Positions 1 through 9,595 are shown, counted from the first letter of the stretch. The stretch: 64,000 bases of DNA from Sphingobium bisphenolivorans (GCF_000412635.1 NZ_ASTG01000005.1:124001-188000); one strand, 5' to 3'. Numbers and translations: made by a program. Notes: generated by a model not told the origin, from the sequence alone.

Positions 1-267
1 GAGGATTGGCGCGACTATCGCCGCTCGCACCGCGACGTCTATCGCGGCGGCAACTGGCGCGCGCCCTTCCGCTACAATCGCTGGGAAGCCGGTTCGCAGC
101 TGCGCCCAAGCTATTACAACTCGCGCTACTATATCACTGACTATGACCGCTATCGTCTGCAGCGCCCCGGCCGTAACCTTCAGTGGGTGAGGCACTATAA
201 TGACGTGCTGCTGGTGAATGTGCGGACCGGCCGCGTGGTCGAGGTGCATCGCGGCTTCTTCTGGTAA
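1..267 (+). CDS. RcnB-family periplasmic protein, C-terminal part (5' truncated by window edge)
   Basis: The reading frame is open from base 1 and ends with TAA at 265-267, so only the last 88 residues are seen. They are rich in Arg, Tyr and Trp in the first half and end in the RcnB-type pattern, in which a short strand with WVRHYND is followed by LLVNVRTGRVVEV and a final aromatic tail. RcnB-family proteins are small periplasmic proteins; E. coli RcnB affects nickel/cobalt homeostasis, but in sphingomonads the role is unknown. The signal peptide and start lie outside the window. A strong bidirectional terminator follows at once. The family call rests on the C-terminal pattern only. Confidence 0.7.
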   Translation, partial: EDWRDYRRSHRDVYRGGNWRAPFRYNRWEAGSQLRPSYYNSRYYITDYDRYRLQRPGRNLQWVRHYNDVLLVNVRTGRVVEVHRGFFW

Positions 268-283
268 GAAGCGCCAAATCCCA

Positions 284-335
284 AAAAAGCAGCGGCTCCG
301 AACCTACGTGGGTTCGGAGCCGTTCTGCTTTTTAG
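284..335. terminator. Bidirectional rho-independent terminator
   Basis: There is a perfect 11-bp stem (294-304 with 311-321, loop TACGTG). It is extended by an outer AAAAGCAG/CTGCTTTT pairing, giving T-runs on both strands. It sits between the RcnB-like gene (+) and the end of lysK (-), so it can stop transcription from both sides. Confidence 0.9.
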
Positions 336-487
336 GCGACCCGTAAGGGGCCCCTCCCCTTGGCCGCGCCGCTCGTCTCCGAGCGGGCGCGGCCGACAGC
401 GCGCTCTAGGGCGCGCCATCAGTCCGAAAGGGGGTGGACCAGTTATTAGAACGTTTACCGGACCTGAATGTTCCCCAAGGGTTCCGC

Positions 488-2068
488 TCAGGCGGCCAGC
501 GCTTCCGCGATCAGGCGGCGGCTGTTGGCAATGCCGTAGAGCGCGATGAAGCTGCCCATGCGCGGCCCCTGATCGGCGCCAAGCAGCGTCTGGTACAGCG
601 CCTTGAACCAGTCGCGCAGCTCGGCAAAGCCATACGCCTCGTCCTTGCCGATGGCATAGACGATGTTCTGGATATCCTCCGCCGAAGCGGTGTCGGGCAG
701 GCCGGCCAGTTCCTCGTCCAGCTTAGATAGCGCGGCCGCTTCGTTCGGCGCAGGCGCGCGGCGCTTGAGCGTCGGCGCGACGAAATCACGATGATAGGCC
801 AGCGCATGGCCGATCAGCGCGTCCAGCTCGGGATAGGTTTCCGCGCTGGAGCCGGGGACGTAATTCTGCAAATAACCCCAGACCTGCTCACGGCTGGCGT
901 CGCCCATCACGCCGACCAGATTGAGCAACAGGCCGAAGGTCACCGGCAACTCGCCCTGCGGCAGCTTGCCGTCATGGATGTGGTGGACGGGATTGCCCAG
1001 CTGCTGCTCGATAGCCTGCTTGGGATAATTGCCCCGGAACTGCCAATATTCGTCCACCGCCCGGGGGATGACGCCCATGTGCAGCTGCTTCGCCTTCTTC
1101 GGCTCGCGATAGGCGTAGAAGGCCAGGCTCTCCTGTGGGCCATAGGTCAGCCACTGGTCTAAGCTGAGGCCATTGCCCTTGGACTTGGAGATTTTCTCGC
1201 CCTTTTCGTCGAGGAACATCTCATAGTTGAAACCCTCGGGCGGGCGGGCGCCGAGCGCGCGACAGATCTTCGACGACTGCGTCACCGAATCGATCAGGTC
1301 CTTCCCCGCCATCTCGTAATCGACGCCGAGCGCAACCCAGCGCATCGCCCAGTCGACCTTCCATTGCAGCTTCGCGCCGCCGGACAGGATCGATTGTTCG
1401 ATGACCTCGCCCTCATCCTCGAAGCGGACGAGGCCCGCGTCGGCGTCCAGCACCTCGACCGGCACCTGAAGCACGACACCGCTCTTCGGGCTGATCGGCA
1501 GGACCGGCGAATAGGTCGCCTGCCGCTCCTTGCGCAGTGTCGGCAGCATGATGTCCATGATGTCCTGATAATGGCGCAGCACATTGCGGAGCGCGTCATC
1601 GAACGCGCCGGACTGGTAGCGGTCGGTCGCCGAGACAAATTCATAGTCGAAGCCGAACCGATCGAGGAATTCGCGCAGCATCGCGTTATTGTGATGCGCG
1701 AAGCTCTCGAACTTTTCGAAGGGGTCCGGCACCTGCGTCAGCGGCTTGCCCAGATGCTCGGCCAGCATCGCCTGATTGGGCACATTGTCCGGCACCTTGC
1801 GCAGGCCATCCATGTCGTCGCTGAACGCGATCAGTCGCGTGGGAATGTCCGAAAGCGCATGATAGGCATTGCGGACCATGGTGGTGCGCAGCACTTCGTT
1901 GAAAGTGCCGATATGCGGCAGGCCAGAGGGCCCGTAACCGGTTTCGAACAGGACATAGCCTTTCTCCGGCGCGCCGTTCTGATAGCGCTTCAGGAGCTTG
2001 CGGGCTTCTTCATAGGGCCAGGCCTTGGACGCCTGAGCGGCGGTGCGGTGGGTGTCGGACACGGTCAT
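488..2068 (-). CDS. lysK: Lysyl-tRNA synthetase, class I
   Basis: This enzyme charges tRNA-Lys with lysine in the cytoplasm (EC 6.1.1.6). The 526-residue protein is of the class I type, with a Rossmann catalytic core and not the class II fold of E. coli LysS. The HIGH signature appears as HIGT at residues 52-55 within PSGLPHIGTFNEVLRT, and the KMSKS signature as KISKS at 292-296, followed by KGNG. Length matches class I LysRS (about 500-550). The ATG at 2068 gives a normal N-terminus just before the YxxE helix. It is transcribed alone toward the terminator at 284-335. Class I LysRS is typical of archaea, spirochaetes and some alphaproteobacteria, so it is a useful lineage marker. Confidence 0.95.
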   Translation of the reverse strand: MTVSDTHRTAAQASKAWPYEEARKLLKRYQNGAPEKGYVLFETGYGPSGLPHIGTFNEVLRTTMVRNAYHALSDIPTRLIAFSDDMDGLRKVPDNVPNQAMLAEHLGKPLTQVPDPFEKFESFAHHNNAMLREFLDRFGFDYEFVSATDRYQSGAFDDALRNVLRHYQDIMDIMLPTLRKERQATYSPVLPISPKSGVVLQVPVEVLDADAGLVRFEDEGEVIEQSILSGGAKLQWKVDWAMRWVALGVDYEMAGKDLIDSVTQSSKICRALGARPPEGFNYEMFLDEKGEKISKSKGNGLSLDQWLTYGPQESLAFYAYREPKKAKQLHMGVIPRAVDEYWQFRGNYPKQAIEQQLGNPVHHIHDGKLPQGELPVTFGLLLNLVGVMGDASREQVWGYLQNYVPGSSAETYPELDALIGHALAYHRDFVAPTLKRRAPAPNEAAALSKLDEELAGLPDTASAEDIQNIVYAIGKDEAYGFAELRDWFKALYQTLLGADQGPRMGSFIALYGIANSRRLIAEALAA

Positions 2069-2265
2069 GATGGCAGCCCCCTAGAGCATTTTCGACCCGG
2101 ATGGAAACATCTGCGGCTTCAGAAAAATGTGGCGGCTGTCGATCACCATAGCCGGCTTTTCGTGCCGAAATGGAGACGAATGGTGCTCCGGTAGCCCGCG
2201 ACTTTAACTTTGATTAACCCTGATGGTCCATATTTATCCGGAGCTTAGGGGGCTCAGGAGGAATA

Positions 2266-2613
2266 ATGATACCGAGGAGCCGTCAAAGAACAGCCGTCGA
2301 TATCCCCGTCGTCGTGACGTCCGTGCTCGACAGCCTGGAGGGTATCATCGTCGACCTGAGCGAAGGAGGCGCCCAGATAACGGGGTGCAGCCTGCCGGTC
2401 CGCAGTCAGTGCCAGCTCGATTATGACGGGCATATCGTGTTCGGCATCGTCCAGTGGTCGGAGCAGGATCGCATGGGCCTCCGCTTCCCCTATGAACTGA
2501 GCGACGGGCCTCTATTCGACCGGCTGGAGATCGCACGGGCGACCGGAACAACGCCGAACGCCTTCATGCCGCGTCCGATCGGCGCTGGCGGTTTCGGGCG
2601 GCGAGTCGCCTGA
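2266..2613 (+). CDS. PilZ domain protein
   Basis: A 115-residue single-domain protein of the PilZ family, which usually binds cyclic di-GMP and relays it to motility, exopolysaccharide or surface functions. The N-terminal RSRQR resembles the RxxxR part of the motif, and DLSEGG matches D/NxSxxG. The chain then follows the usual barrel pattern to MGLRFPYE. A consensus AGGAGG lies at 2256-2261, four bases before ATG 2266. It is divergent from lysK and precedes the helicase by 52 bp. A second PilZ domain occurs at the C-terminus of the GGDEF-EAL protein at 31011-33617. The target is unknown. Confidence 0.85.
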   Translation: MIPRSRQRTAVDIPVVVTSVLDSLEGIIVDLSEGGAQITGCSLPVRSQCQLDYDGHIVFGIVQWSEQDRMGLRFPYELSDGPLFDRLEIARATGTTPNAFMPRPIGAGGFGRRVA

Positions 2614-2665
2614 ATTCGGCGATTTTCAGTTTCCCTTTTGTTCCGGCTCGCCTAAAGCCGGGCAA

Positions 2666-5416
2666 GTGATCGACCCTGCCGCCCTGCCCGCCCTTCACGC
2701 CAGCCATGGCGGCATCTGGCTGCGGGAAGGCGGCACCACCCAGGCGGTGGCGAAGGGCATGGCGATCGCCCGCACGGCTGAAACCCCCGCGCTGCTACTG
2801 AACGCCCCGCTCGCCGGCCAGCGGCTCGGCTATCCCGAACTGAACGGCCTCGACCTGCTGGAGCTGTGGGCCTTCGTCCACCCGGCCCGCTTCCTGGTGC
2901 CGACGCCCAAGGGGCTTGCCGAGGCGCTCGACCTGCAGCGCCCGGCCAATGAGGCGGACATTCCCGCATTGTTGCAGGCGGCGGCCGGCAAGCTGCTCGA
3001 CACGCTGGCATCCCCCCGCTGGCCGGAGCGCGAAGGCGGCTGGACTTCGGCTCAATCGCTGATGCGCCTACGCTGGCCGTGGGCGCCGCTGGTCACGCCC
3101 CGTATCCCCCGCCCTGCCGAAGCGGAGCGCTGGCTCTTCTCCAAATTGCCGGAGTGGGAGGAGGCCCCGCCCCGCCCCGCCCCGCGCACCGTCGCGCTGC
3201 AATCGGACGCAGTGTTGGCGCGGCTGGAAAGCCTCACCGGCAGCGGCGCGGAAGAGCGGCCGGGCCAGCGCGCCTATGCTAAGGCGGCGGCGGAGGTATT
3301 CCGGCCCAAGGCGCATCGCGATCAACCGAATATGCTGCTCGCCGAGGCCGGCACGGGGATCGGCAAGACGCTGGGCTATCTCGCGCCCGCATCGCTCTGG
3401 GCGGGTGAGGCACAGGGGACGGTGTGGATTTCCACCTACACCAAGGCGCTGCAGCGGCAGTTAGACCGCGAATCCCTGCGCCTCTTTCCGGATCCCGCGA
3501 CGGCGGCCCGGCGCGTCGTGGTGCGCAAGGGGCGGGAAAATTATCTCTGCCTGCTGAACCTCGAAGATGCGTTGCAGGGCGGCTTCACCGGACGCGCGGC
3601 GATATTGGCGCAGCTGGTGGCGCGCTGGGCCGCCTTCTCCAAGGATGGCGACATGGTGGGCGGCGACCTGCCCGGCTGGCTGCCGACCCTGTTCCGCCGC
3701 AACGGGTCGACCGCGCTGACCGACCGGCGGGGCGAATGCATCTATGCCGGCTGCCCCCATTATCGCCGCTGCTTCATCGAGCGCTCGGCGCGCGCCTCGG
3801 CGGAGGCGGACATCGTCATCGCCAACCATGCGCTGGTGATGATCAACGCCGCGCGCGGGCGGGAAATAGGGCAGGCGCCGCAGCGCATCGTCTTCGATGA
3901 AGGGCATCATCTGTTCGACGCCTCCGATTCGACCTTCTCTGTCGCGCTGTCCGGGCAGGAGGCGATCGAACTGCGCCGGTGGGTGATGGGGCCGGAGGGC
4001 AATTCGCGCGGCCGGAGGCGGGGCCTTGCCGCCCGCCTGTCGGACCTTGCCAGCTATGACGAACAGGGCGGCGAGGCAATCCGGGCGGCGGCCGAGGCAG
4101 CCCGCGCCCTGCCTGCCGACGAATGGCTGAAGCGCATCGTCGCGGGCGAGCCGTTCGGCCCGGTCGAGGAACTGCTGGCGGCGGTGCGCGCGACCGTCTA
4201 TGCGCGCGCCGCCGACACGGGCGAGGCTGACGCGGGCTATGGGCTGGAAACCGAGCTTGCCGAGCCCGACGGGGCGCTGGTCGAGGCCGCGCAGGAGGCA
4301 GCCCGGGCGCTCGATGCGCTGGTGAGGCCGCTGACGCACCTTGGCAAGCGGATGGAAGCGGTGATCGAGGAAGCCCCCGATTGGCTGGACGGCGCGGCGC
4401 GCGCGCGGGTGGAGGGGGCGATCGCCTCGCTCGGCTGGCGGCGCGACCTGATCACCGCCTGGCTCTCCTTGCTGGCGCGGATTGGCGGCCCCGCCGACGC
4501 GGACTTCGTCGATTGGCTGGCGGTCGACCGCGTCGAGGGGCGGGAATATGACATCGGCATCCACCGCCACTGGCTCGATCCGACGCGGCCTTTGGCGGAA
4601 ACGGTGCTGAAGCCGGCGCAGGGCGTACTGATCACATCGGCGACGCTGAAGGGCGGCGGCGACTGGGACAATGCGGAGAAGCGCAGCGGCACCACCCATC
4701 TCCCGCGCGGGCCGGAGCGGTTCGAGGCGGCGAGCCCCTTCGACTATCCCGGCCGCGCCGAAGTGCTGATCGTCACCGACATCAAGCGCGGCGACATCGC
4801 GGCGCTGTCGGGCGCCTATGCCCGGCTGATCGAGGCGGCGGGCGGCGGCACGCTCGGCCTTTTCACCGCAATCCGGCGGCTGCGCGCAGTCCATGCGCGG
4901 ATCGCCGACCGGCTGGCGCGGGCGGGGCTGCCACTCTACGCGCAGCATGTCGATCCGATGGACACCGGCACGCTGATCGACATTTTCCGCGACGATCCGC
5001 GCGCCTCGCTGCTCGGCACCGACGCATTGCGCGATGGCGTGGACGTGCCGGGCCATTCGCTGCGGCTGGTGGTGATGGAGGGCGTGCCCTGGACGAAGCC
5101 GACCGTGCTGCATGCTGCGCGCAAGCTGGCAGGCGGCGGCTCCGCCTATGACGACCGGCTAATCCGCGCGCGGCTGGCGCAGGCGTTCGGACGGCTCATC
5201 CGGCGGGCGGAGGACCGGGGCAGCTTCGTCATCCTCTCCGCCGCGATGCCCAGCCGCCTACTCAGCGCCTTCCCGCCCGGCACGCCGATCCGCCGCCTGA
5301 CGCTCGATGAAGCCATCATTGCGGTGAGCAGCCATTCGCGCCCTAGCCTTGGCGGACCTCTCTCGTTAGGGCATCGTGACGTCGAATCCGGCACTCACGA
5401 CCTGGAGCGAAAATGA
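2666..5416 (+). CDS. DinG/Rad3-type ATP-dependent DNA helicase
   Basis: A superfamily 2 helicase of the XPD/DinG group, which unwinds DNA 5'-3' during repair and replication stress. In 916 residues it shows Walker A AEAGTGIGKT at 226-235, four cysteines fitting the family [4Fe-4S] cluster (C295, C358, C363, C369), a DEGH box at 411-414 in place of DEAH, and motif VI QAFGRLIRR near the C-terminus. The first ~200 residues precede the helicase core and match no domain I can name. The start is GTG 2666, the first start after the PilZ gene. The stop overlaps the sixA-like start by four bases (ATGA), which suggests translational coupling. E. coli DinG itself is shorter (716 residues). Confidence 0.9.
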   Translation: MIDPAALPALHASHGGIWLREGGTTQAVAKGMAIARTAETPALLLNAPLAGQRLGYPELNGLDLLELWAFVHPARFLVPTPKGLAEALDLQRPANEADIPALLQAAAGKLLDTLASPRWPEREGGWTSAQSLMRLRWPWAPLVTPRIPRPAEAERWLFSKLPEWEEAPPRPAPRTVALQSDAVLARLESLTGSGAEERPGQRAYAKAAAEVFRPKAHRDQPNMLLAEAGTGIGKTLGYLAPASLWAGEAQGTVWISTYTKALQRQLDRESLRLFPDPATAARRVVVRKGRENYLCLLNLEDALQGGFTGRAAILAQLVARWAAFSKDGDMVGGDLPGWLPTLFRRNGSTALTDRRGECIYAGCPHYRRCFIERSARASAEADIVIANHALVMINAARGREIGQAPQRIVFDEGHHLFDASDSTFSVALSGQEAIELRRWVMGPEGNSRGRRRGLAARLSDLASYDEQGGEAIRAAAEAARALPADEWLKRIVAGEPFGPVEELLAAVRATVYARAADTGEADAGYGLETELAEPDGALVEAAQEAARALDALVRPLTHLGKRMEAVIEEAPDWLDGAARARVEGAIASLGWRRDLITAWLSLLARIGGPADADFVDWLAVDRVEGREYDIGIHRHWLDPTRPLAETVLKPAQGVLITSATLKGGGDWDNAEKRSGTTHLPRGPERFEAASPFDYPGRAEVLIVTDIKRGDIAALSGAYARLIEAAGGGTLGLFTAIRRLRAVHARIADRLARAGLPLYAQHVDPMDTGTLIDIFRDDPRASLLGTDALRDGVDVPGHSLRLVVMEGVPWTKPTVLHAARKLAGGGSAYDDRLIRARLAQAFGRLIRRAEDRGSFVILSAAMPSRLLSAFPPGTPIRRLTLDEAIIAVSSHSRPSLGGPLSLGHRDVESGTHDLERK

Positions 5417-5952
5417 AGCGGTTGACCCTGTTGCGCCATGCCAAGTCCGACTGGGACGATCCCGTCGCCAGGGACTTCGACCGCCCGCTGAACCGGCGGG
5501 GCGAGAAGGCGGCGCAATTGATGGGGCAGTTCGCCCAGTCGCGGGGCATGCGGTTCGATCTGCTGGTCGCCTCCCCCGCCGTCCGTGTGGTGCAGACGCT
5601 GGAAACATTTTTTGTCGGCTATGGCGAGACGATCGACCCGCGATGGGACCGGCGCATCTATCTCGCCTCCGCGCCGACGCTGTTCGACGTCATCCGCGAT
5701 CTGCCCGAGAGCGCGGGCAGCGTCCTGATGGCAGGGCATAATCCGGGGCTGGAGGAACTGATCCTCGACCTGGTGCCCGACGGCACGGGGCCGCTGCGCG
5801 AGGATGTGGAGGTGAAGTTTCCGACCGCCAGCATCGCGGAGCTTGACCTGCCGATCGACCGCTGGACCGAAGCCAAGCCGGACATTGCCACGCTCGCCAG
5901 CTTCACGCGCCCACGCGACCTCGACCCCGCACTCGGGCCGGGTTCGCGCTGA
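5413..5952 (+). CDS. SixA-like histidine phosphatase
   Basis: A member of the phosphoglycerate-mutase/histidine phosphatase superfamily, SixA branch. The 179-residue chain opens with the signature LLRHAKSDW (R8-H9, the phosphoryl-accepting His) and carries the second catalytic His in MAGHNPGLEEL. E. coli SixA removes phosphate from a histidine in phosphotransfer proteins; the substrate here is not shown by the sequence. Its ATG is embedded in the stop of the helicase gene (ATGA), and the GNAT gene follows after six bases, so the three are probably one transcript. Confidence 0.88.
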   Translation: MKRLTLLRHAKSDWDDPVARDFDRPLNRRGEKAAQLMGQFAQSRGMRFDLLVASPAVRVVQTLETFFVGYGETIDPRWDRRIYLASAPTLFDVIRDLPESAGSVLMAGHNPGLEELILDLVPDGTGPLREDVEVKFPTASIAELDLPIDRWTEAKPDIATLASFTRPRDLDPALGPGSR

Positions 5953-5958
5953 ACGGCA

Positions 5959-6477
5959 ATGACGCCGATCCTGTGGCGGCGGGCCGGCCCCAAGGATGCA
6001 GCCGCCCTGTCGGTGCTGGGCGGGGCCACATTCCTCGCCAGCTTCGCCCATGATCATCCCGGCGAAGCGCTGATCGCTCATATCCGGGACGCGCATGGGC
6101 CCGCTTATTATGAGGCCGCCCTCGCCGATCCGGCATGCACCATTCTGATCGGCGAAACGCCGCTGCGTGCGCCCGTTGCCTATGCCATGCTGACCCCGCC
6201 AGACCTGCCGACCGAAACATGTGCCGACGATATCGAACTCAAGCGCATCTACCTGCTTGGCGGCTGGCAGGGCGCCGGCCATGGCGACGCGCTGATGCAG
6301 CGGGTGGTGGATGAGGCAAAGGCGCAGGGTGCCGCGCGGCTGCTATTGGCCGTCTATCCGCAGAATGACCGAGCGAAGCGTTTTTATGCGCGCCATGGGT
6401 TTGCGGAGATTGGCGAGACGCTGTTCATGGTCGCCGGCGTCCCTTTCCGCGACCTGATCTACGCGAGCGATCTCTAG
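5959..6477 (+). CDS. GNAT family N-acetyltransferase
   Basis: A 172-residue GCN5-related acetyltransferase. The typical acetyl-CoA site is seen as LKRIYLLGGWQGAGHGDALMQ, where the QGAGHG segment corresponds to the pyrophosphate-binding loop, followed by LLLAVYPQNDRAKRFYARHGF, the usual N-x-x-A-x-x-F-Y-x-x-x-G-F pattern. The acceptor substrate cannot be told. It lies six bases after the SixA-like gene and ends two bases before the convergent merR-type gene, leaving no room for a separate terminator. Confidence 0.88.
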   Translation: MTPILWRRAGPKDAAALSVLGGATFLASFAHDHPGEALIAHIRDAHGPAYYEAALADPACTILIGETPLRAPVAYAMLTPPDLPTETCADDIELKRIYLLGGWQGAGHGDALMQRVVDEAKAQGAARLLLAVYPQNDRAKRFYARHGFAEIGETLFMVAGVPFRDLIYASDL

Positions 6478-6478
6478 C

Positions 6479-6832
6479 CTATTCGCCGATGGCGCGGGCC
6501 AGCGCCGCGCGGATTGCCTCCAGACGGGGAAGCAGGTCGGCTTCGGGGCGCCCTGCGTCATTCACGGCCGGTTGAGGCACCGGGCTGTCCCCGTTCCCGT
6601 CCGCCAGCGCCTTCTGCGCGCCGCGGACGGTAAAGCCCTCTATATTCAGCAGATGATTGATGCGCCGCACCAGATCGACATCGGCCGGCCGGTAATAGCG
6701 GCGATTGCCCGATCGCTGCAACGGACGCAGCTGGGTGAAGCGCGTTTCCCAGTAGCGCAATATATGTTGCGGTAGCCCCAGTTCGCTTGCCAGCTCACTG
6801 ATGGTCAGAAATGCGCCGTCAGCCTTTTCCAT
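6479..6832 (-). CDS. MerR family transcriptional regulator
   Basis: A 117-residue DNA-binding protein. Residues ~8-75 form the MerR winged helix (LTISELASELGLPQHILRYWETRF, then RRYYRPADVDLVRRI). The rest is a short tail with no obvious ligand-binding cysteines. It is the last gene of the minus-strand run rpmF-plsX-fabH-ihfA-merR, an order common in alphaproteobacteria. The position directly downstream of ihfA supports it being the conserved but uncharacterised MerR of this operon and not a metal sensor. Confidence 0.88.
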   Translation of the reverse strand: MEKADGAFLTISELASELGLPQHILRYWETRFTQLRPLQRSGNRRYYRPADVDLVRRINHLLNIEGFTVRGAQKALADGNGDSPVPQPAVNDAGRPEADLLPRLEAIRAALARAIGE

Positions 6833-6907
6833 GAATGCGATGTTGCATCCCCTGCTGCGGACAGGTCAACCGCCGGAACGACGGGGCGGGTCGAAACGCG
6901 CCTTATG

Positions 6908-7204
6908 TCAGGCGGAGGCGACCTTGTCCCGCATCGTCTGGCTGGCGCGGAAGGTCAGCACGCGGCGCGGCTCGATCGGTACTTCGACCCCCGTCTTGGG
7001 ATTGCGGCCCATCCGCTGCGTCTTGTCGCGCAGCACGAAGGTGCCAAAGCTGGAGATTTTCACATTTTCCCCGCGCTCCAGCGCAGAAGACATATGCTCC
7101 AATATGGATTCGATCAGCGTTGCCGCCTCGGCCCTGGACAAGCCAATATGACGATTAACGCTCTCTGCCAAATCCGCGCGCGTCAAAGTCCCTGTCCCAG
7201 TCAT
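6908..7204 (-). CDS. ihfA: Integration host factor subunit alpha
   Basis: A 98-residue HU/IHF family DNA-bending protein. The first 40 residues form the dimerising helices ([18 protein letters not shown]). The arm that inserts into the minor groove is [18 protein letters not shown], with the conserved proline that kinks DNA. The alpha subunit is favoured over beta or HU by the [11 protein letters not shown] form and by its place between fabH and a merR gene, as in other alphaproteobacteria. IHF acts as a heterodimer; the beta partner is not in this window. Confidence 0.93.
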   Translation of the reverse strand: MTGTGTLTRADLAESVNRHIGLSRAEAATLIESILEHMSSALERGENVKISSFGTFVLRDKTQRMGRNPKTGVEVPIEPRRVLTFRASQTMRDKVASA

Positions 7205-7358
7205 CGGCTTTCCCCACCTTGATCACCGTCGAGCCTAAATGCGGATGATCACTGGATAATGTGCGCGATTCAAAGCGATTCTGCAAGATGGAGAGCAGCG
7301 TCCCGGAGCCAGGCAGAAGACCCGGTGAATTTTCCGCATCGGCAGGGAAAGATCGGGA

Positions 7359-8327
7359 TCAGACGCGCAAAACGCTGGCGCCCCAGGTGAAGCCGCCGCC
7401 CATCGCCTCCAGCACGAGCAGGTCGCCGGGCTTGATACGCCCGTCCCGCATCGCGAGGTCCAGCGCCAGCGGCACCGAAGCGGCCGAGGTGTTCGCATGC
7501 CGATCGACGGTCATGACGACCTTGTCGGGCGAGAGCTTGAGCTTGCGCGCGGTGGCGTCGAGGATGCGCGCATTGGCCTGATGCGGGATGAGCCAGTCGA
7601 TCTCGGTCGGCGGCAGGCCCGCCGCTTCCATCACCTCGGTCAAAACCGATGCCAGGTTGGTGACGGCATGGCGGAAGACTTCCTGCCCCCTCATCCGCAG
7701 CTTGCCCACGGTCTGGGTGGTGGACGGGCCGCCATCGACATAGAGAAGCTGGTTGTGGCGGCCGTCGGCATGCAGCTTGGAAGCGAGGATGCCCCGCTTG
7801 CCATTCGCGCTTTCCTCAGCGCCCAGTACGACCGCGCCGGCACCGTCGCCGAACAGGACGCAAGTGGTGCGGTCTTCCCAGTCAAGGATCCGGCTGAAGG
7901 TTTCCGATCCGATCACCAGCGCCCTTTTCGCCGCGCCCGAGCAGATCATGCTGTCTGCGACCGTCACGGCATAAAGGAAGCCCGAGCAGACCGCTGCCAC
8001 GTCGAAGGCGATGCAATCATTGATGCCCAGCGCCGCCTGCACGATCGTGGCCGTCGCGGGAAAGGTCTGGTCGGGTGTCGCGGTGGCGAGGATGATGAGG
8101 TCGATGTCCTGCGCGCTCAGCCCCGCTGCCTCCAGCGCATTGCGCGCCGCATCGGTGGCAAGGGTCGAGGTGGTTTCGCCTTCACCCGCGATGTGGCGGC
8201 TGCGAATGCCGGTGCGTTCAACGATCCACTCGTCGCTGGTGTCGACAGTCTCGGCCAGTTCGGCATTGCTGACCTTGCGCGCCGGCAGGGCGGAGCCCGT
8301 GCCCAGAAGGATGGATCGGCGGATCAC
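7359..8327 (-). CDS. fabH: 3-oxoacyl-[acyl-carrier-protein] synthase III
   Basis: Starts fatty acid synthesis by condensing acetyl-CoA with malonyl-ACP (EC 2.3.1.180). The 322-residue thiolase-fold protein shows the Cys-His-Asn triad: C114 in AAVCSGF, H249 in PHQANARI and N279 in HANTSAAS. Length and motifs are standard. Its ATG overlaps the stop of plsX by four bases (ATGA at 8324-8327), so the two are translationally coupled. ihfA follows after a gap of about 150 bp that holds no evident gene. Confidence 0.96.
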   Translation of the reverse strand: MIRRSILLGTGSALPARKVSNAELAETVDTSDEWIVERTGIRSRHIAGEGETTSTLATDAARNALEAAGLSAQDIDLIILATATPDQTFPATATIVQAALGINDCIAFDVAAVCSGFLYAVTVADSMICSGAAKRALVIGSETFSRILDWEDRTTCVLFGDGAGAVVLGAEESANGKRGILASKLHADGRHNQLLYVDGGPSTTQTVGKLRMRGQEVFRHAVTNLASVLTEVMEAAGLPPTEIDWLIPHQANARILDATARKLKLSPDKVVMTVDRHANTSAASVPLALDLAMRDGRIKPGDLLVLEAMGGGFTWGASVLRV

Positions 8328-9382
8328 TTTGCAGGCAGCTCCAACTTGGACCCAGCGGCCGTCAGCCCCTCGATCCCGTGCATGTCGGCGGCGATCCGCC
8401 GGGTAATATCTTCTTCCAGCAGGCGCGCGGCGACATGGACCGCGTTGGCGACGCCCTTGTCGTTGGCGCTGCCATGGCTCTTCACCACGACGCCGTTGAG
8501 GCCGAGGAAGACCGCGCCATTATGGTTGTTCGGGTCGAGATGATGCTTGAGCAGGTGCATCGCCGGCTTCGAAATCAGGAAGCCCAGCTTCGAGCGGATC
8601 GAGCTGGTGAAGGCGGTGCGCAGCAGGTCGGTGACGAAGCGGGCGGTCCCCTCCGCCGTCTTGAGCGCAACGTTGCCGGAAAAGCCGTCCGACACGATCA
8701 CATCGACATCGCCGCGCCCGATCTTGTCGCCTTCGATGAAGCCCTCGAAGGACAGCGGCAGGCTGGTCGCGGCGCGCAGGATGGCGGCGGCATCGCGGAT
8801 TTCCTCGGTGCCCTTCATCTCCTCCGTGCCGATATTCATCAGCCGGACGCGCGGGCGCTCCAGGTCAAGGGCGATGCGGGCATAGGCCGCGCCCATCACG
8901 GCGAACTGCACAAGGTTGCGCGCGTCGCATTCCGTGTTGGCGCCAAGGTCGAGCATGACCACATCATTGTCGCCAAGGGTCGGCAGCATGGCGGCCAGCG
9001 CCGGGCGATCGACGCCCTTCATGGTGCGCAAGGCAAGCTTCGCCATCGCCATCAATGCGCCGGTATTGCCGGCGGAGACGGCAGCACCGCACTCACCCGC
9101 CTTCACCGCCGCGATCGCCATGCTCATCGAGCTGGTCTTCTTGCGGATGGCGACGCTGGGCTTGTCGCCCGAATCGACCACATCGGGGGCGTGAACAACC
9201 TCCGACGCGGCACGCAGGTTCGGGTGATCGTCAAGCGCGGCCTTGATCCGCGCTTGGTCTCCGAAAAGGGTGAAGCGCAGTCCTTCGTGGCGGTGACGGG
9301 CGAGCGCAACACCCGCCATCATCACGCGCACGCCTTCATCCCCGCCCATCGCGTCGATTGCGATTCGCGGTTGACTGGACAA
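8324..9382 (-). CDS. plsX: Phosphate acyltransferase PlsX
   Basis: Converts acyl-ACP to acyl-phosphate for the PlsX-PlsY route of phospholipid synthesis, a peripheral membrane enzyme (EC 2.3.1.274). The 352-residue chain begins with the family signature [11 protein letters not shown] and carries [13 protein letters not shown] and [14 protein letters not shown]. It lies between rpmF and fabH in the widespread rpmF-plsX-fabH order, 33 bp after rpmF and overlapping fabH by four bases. Confidence 0.96.
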   Translation of the reverse strand: MSSQPRIAIDAMGGDEGVRVMMAGVALARHRHEGLRFTLFGDQARIKAALDDHPNLRAASEVVHAPDVVDSGDKPSVAIRKKTSSMSMAIAAVKAGECGAAVSAGNTGALMAMAKLALRTMKGVDRPALAAMLPTLGDNDVVMLDLGANTECDARNLVQFAVMGAAYARIALDLERPRVRLMNIGTEEMKGTEEIRDAAAILRAATSLPLSFEGFIEGDKIGRGDVDVIVSDGFSGNVALKTAEGTARFVTDLLRTAFTSSIRSKLGFLISKPAMHLLKHHLDPNNHNGAVFLGLNGVVVKSHGSANDKGVANAVHVAARLLEEDITRRIAADMHGIEGLTAAGSKLELPAK

Positions 9383-9415
9383 GTTAACGCACCCTTTTCA
9401 GGAGAAATTCAGCTG

Positions 9416-9595
9416 TCAGGCCCCGACGGCCACGACTTCGCGGCCGTTATAGTGGCCGCAGCCTTCGCACAGATTATGCGGGCGCTTCAGTTCGCCACAG
9501 TTGGAGCATTCCTGATAGGCTTCGACGCGCAGCGCATCGTGGCTGCGGCGCATACCACGGCGGGACGGGGAAGTTTTCCTCTTGGGGACAGCCAT
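9416..9595 (-). CDS. rpmF: 50S ribosomal protein L32
   Basis: A 59-residue protein translated from ATG 9595. It opens with [19 protein letters not shown], the L32 start, and carries a zinc ribbon with two CxxC pairs (CSNC and CEGC). It is a component of the large ribosomal subunit and the first gene of the minus-strand operon that continues with plsX and fabH. The upstream gap to the divergent MAPEG gene (9596-9809) should hold the operon promoter, but I cannot place its boxes with confidence. Confidence 0.96.
   Translation of the reverse strand: MAVPKRKTSPSRRGMRRSHDALRVEAYQECSNCGELKRPHNLCEGCGHYNGREVVAVGA

Noticed and set aside
1364..2194. Plus-strand frame opposite lysK
   Set aside because: Composition typical of an antisense shadow; lysK is certain on the other strand.
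3461..5113. Long open frame on the minus strand opposite the DinG gene (550 codons)
   Set aside because: GC-rich third positions of the real gene keep the opposite frame open; the translation is Arg/His/Gln-rich with no family pattern.
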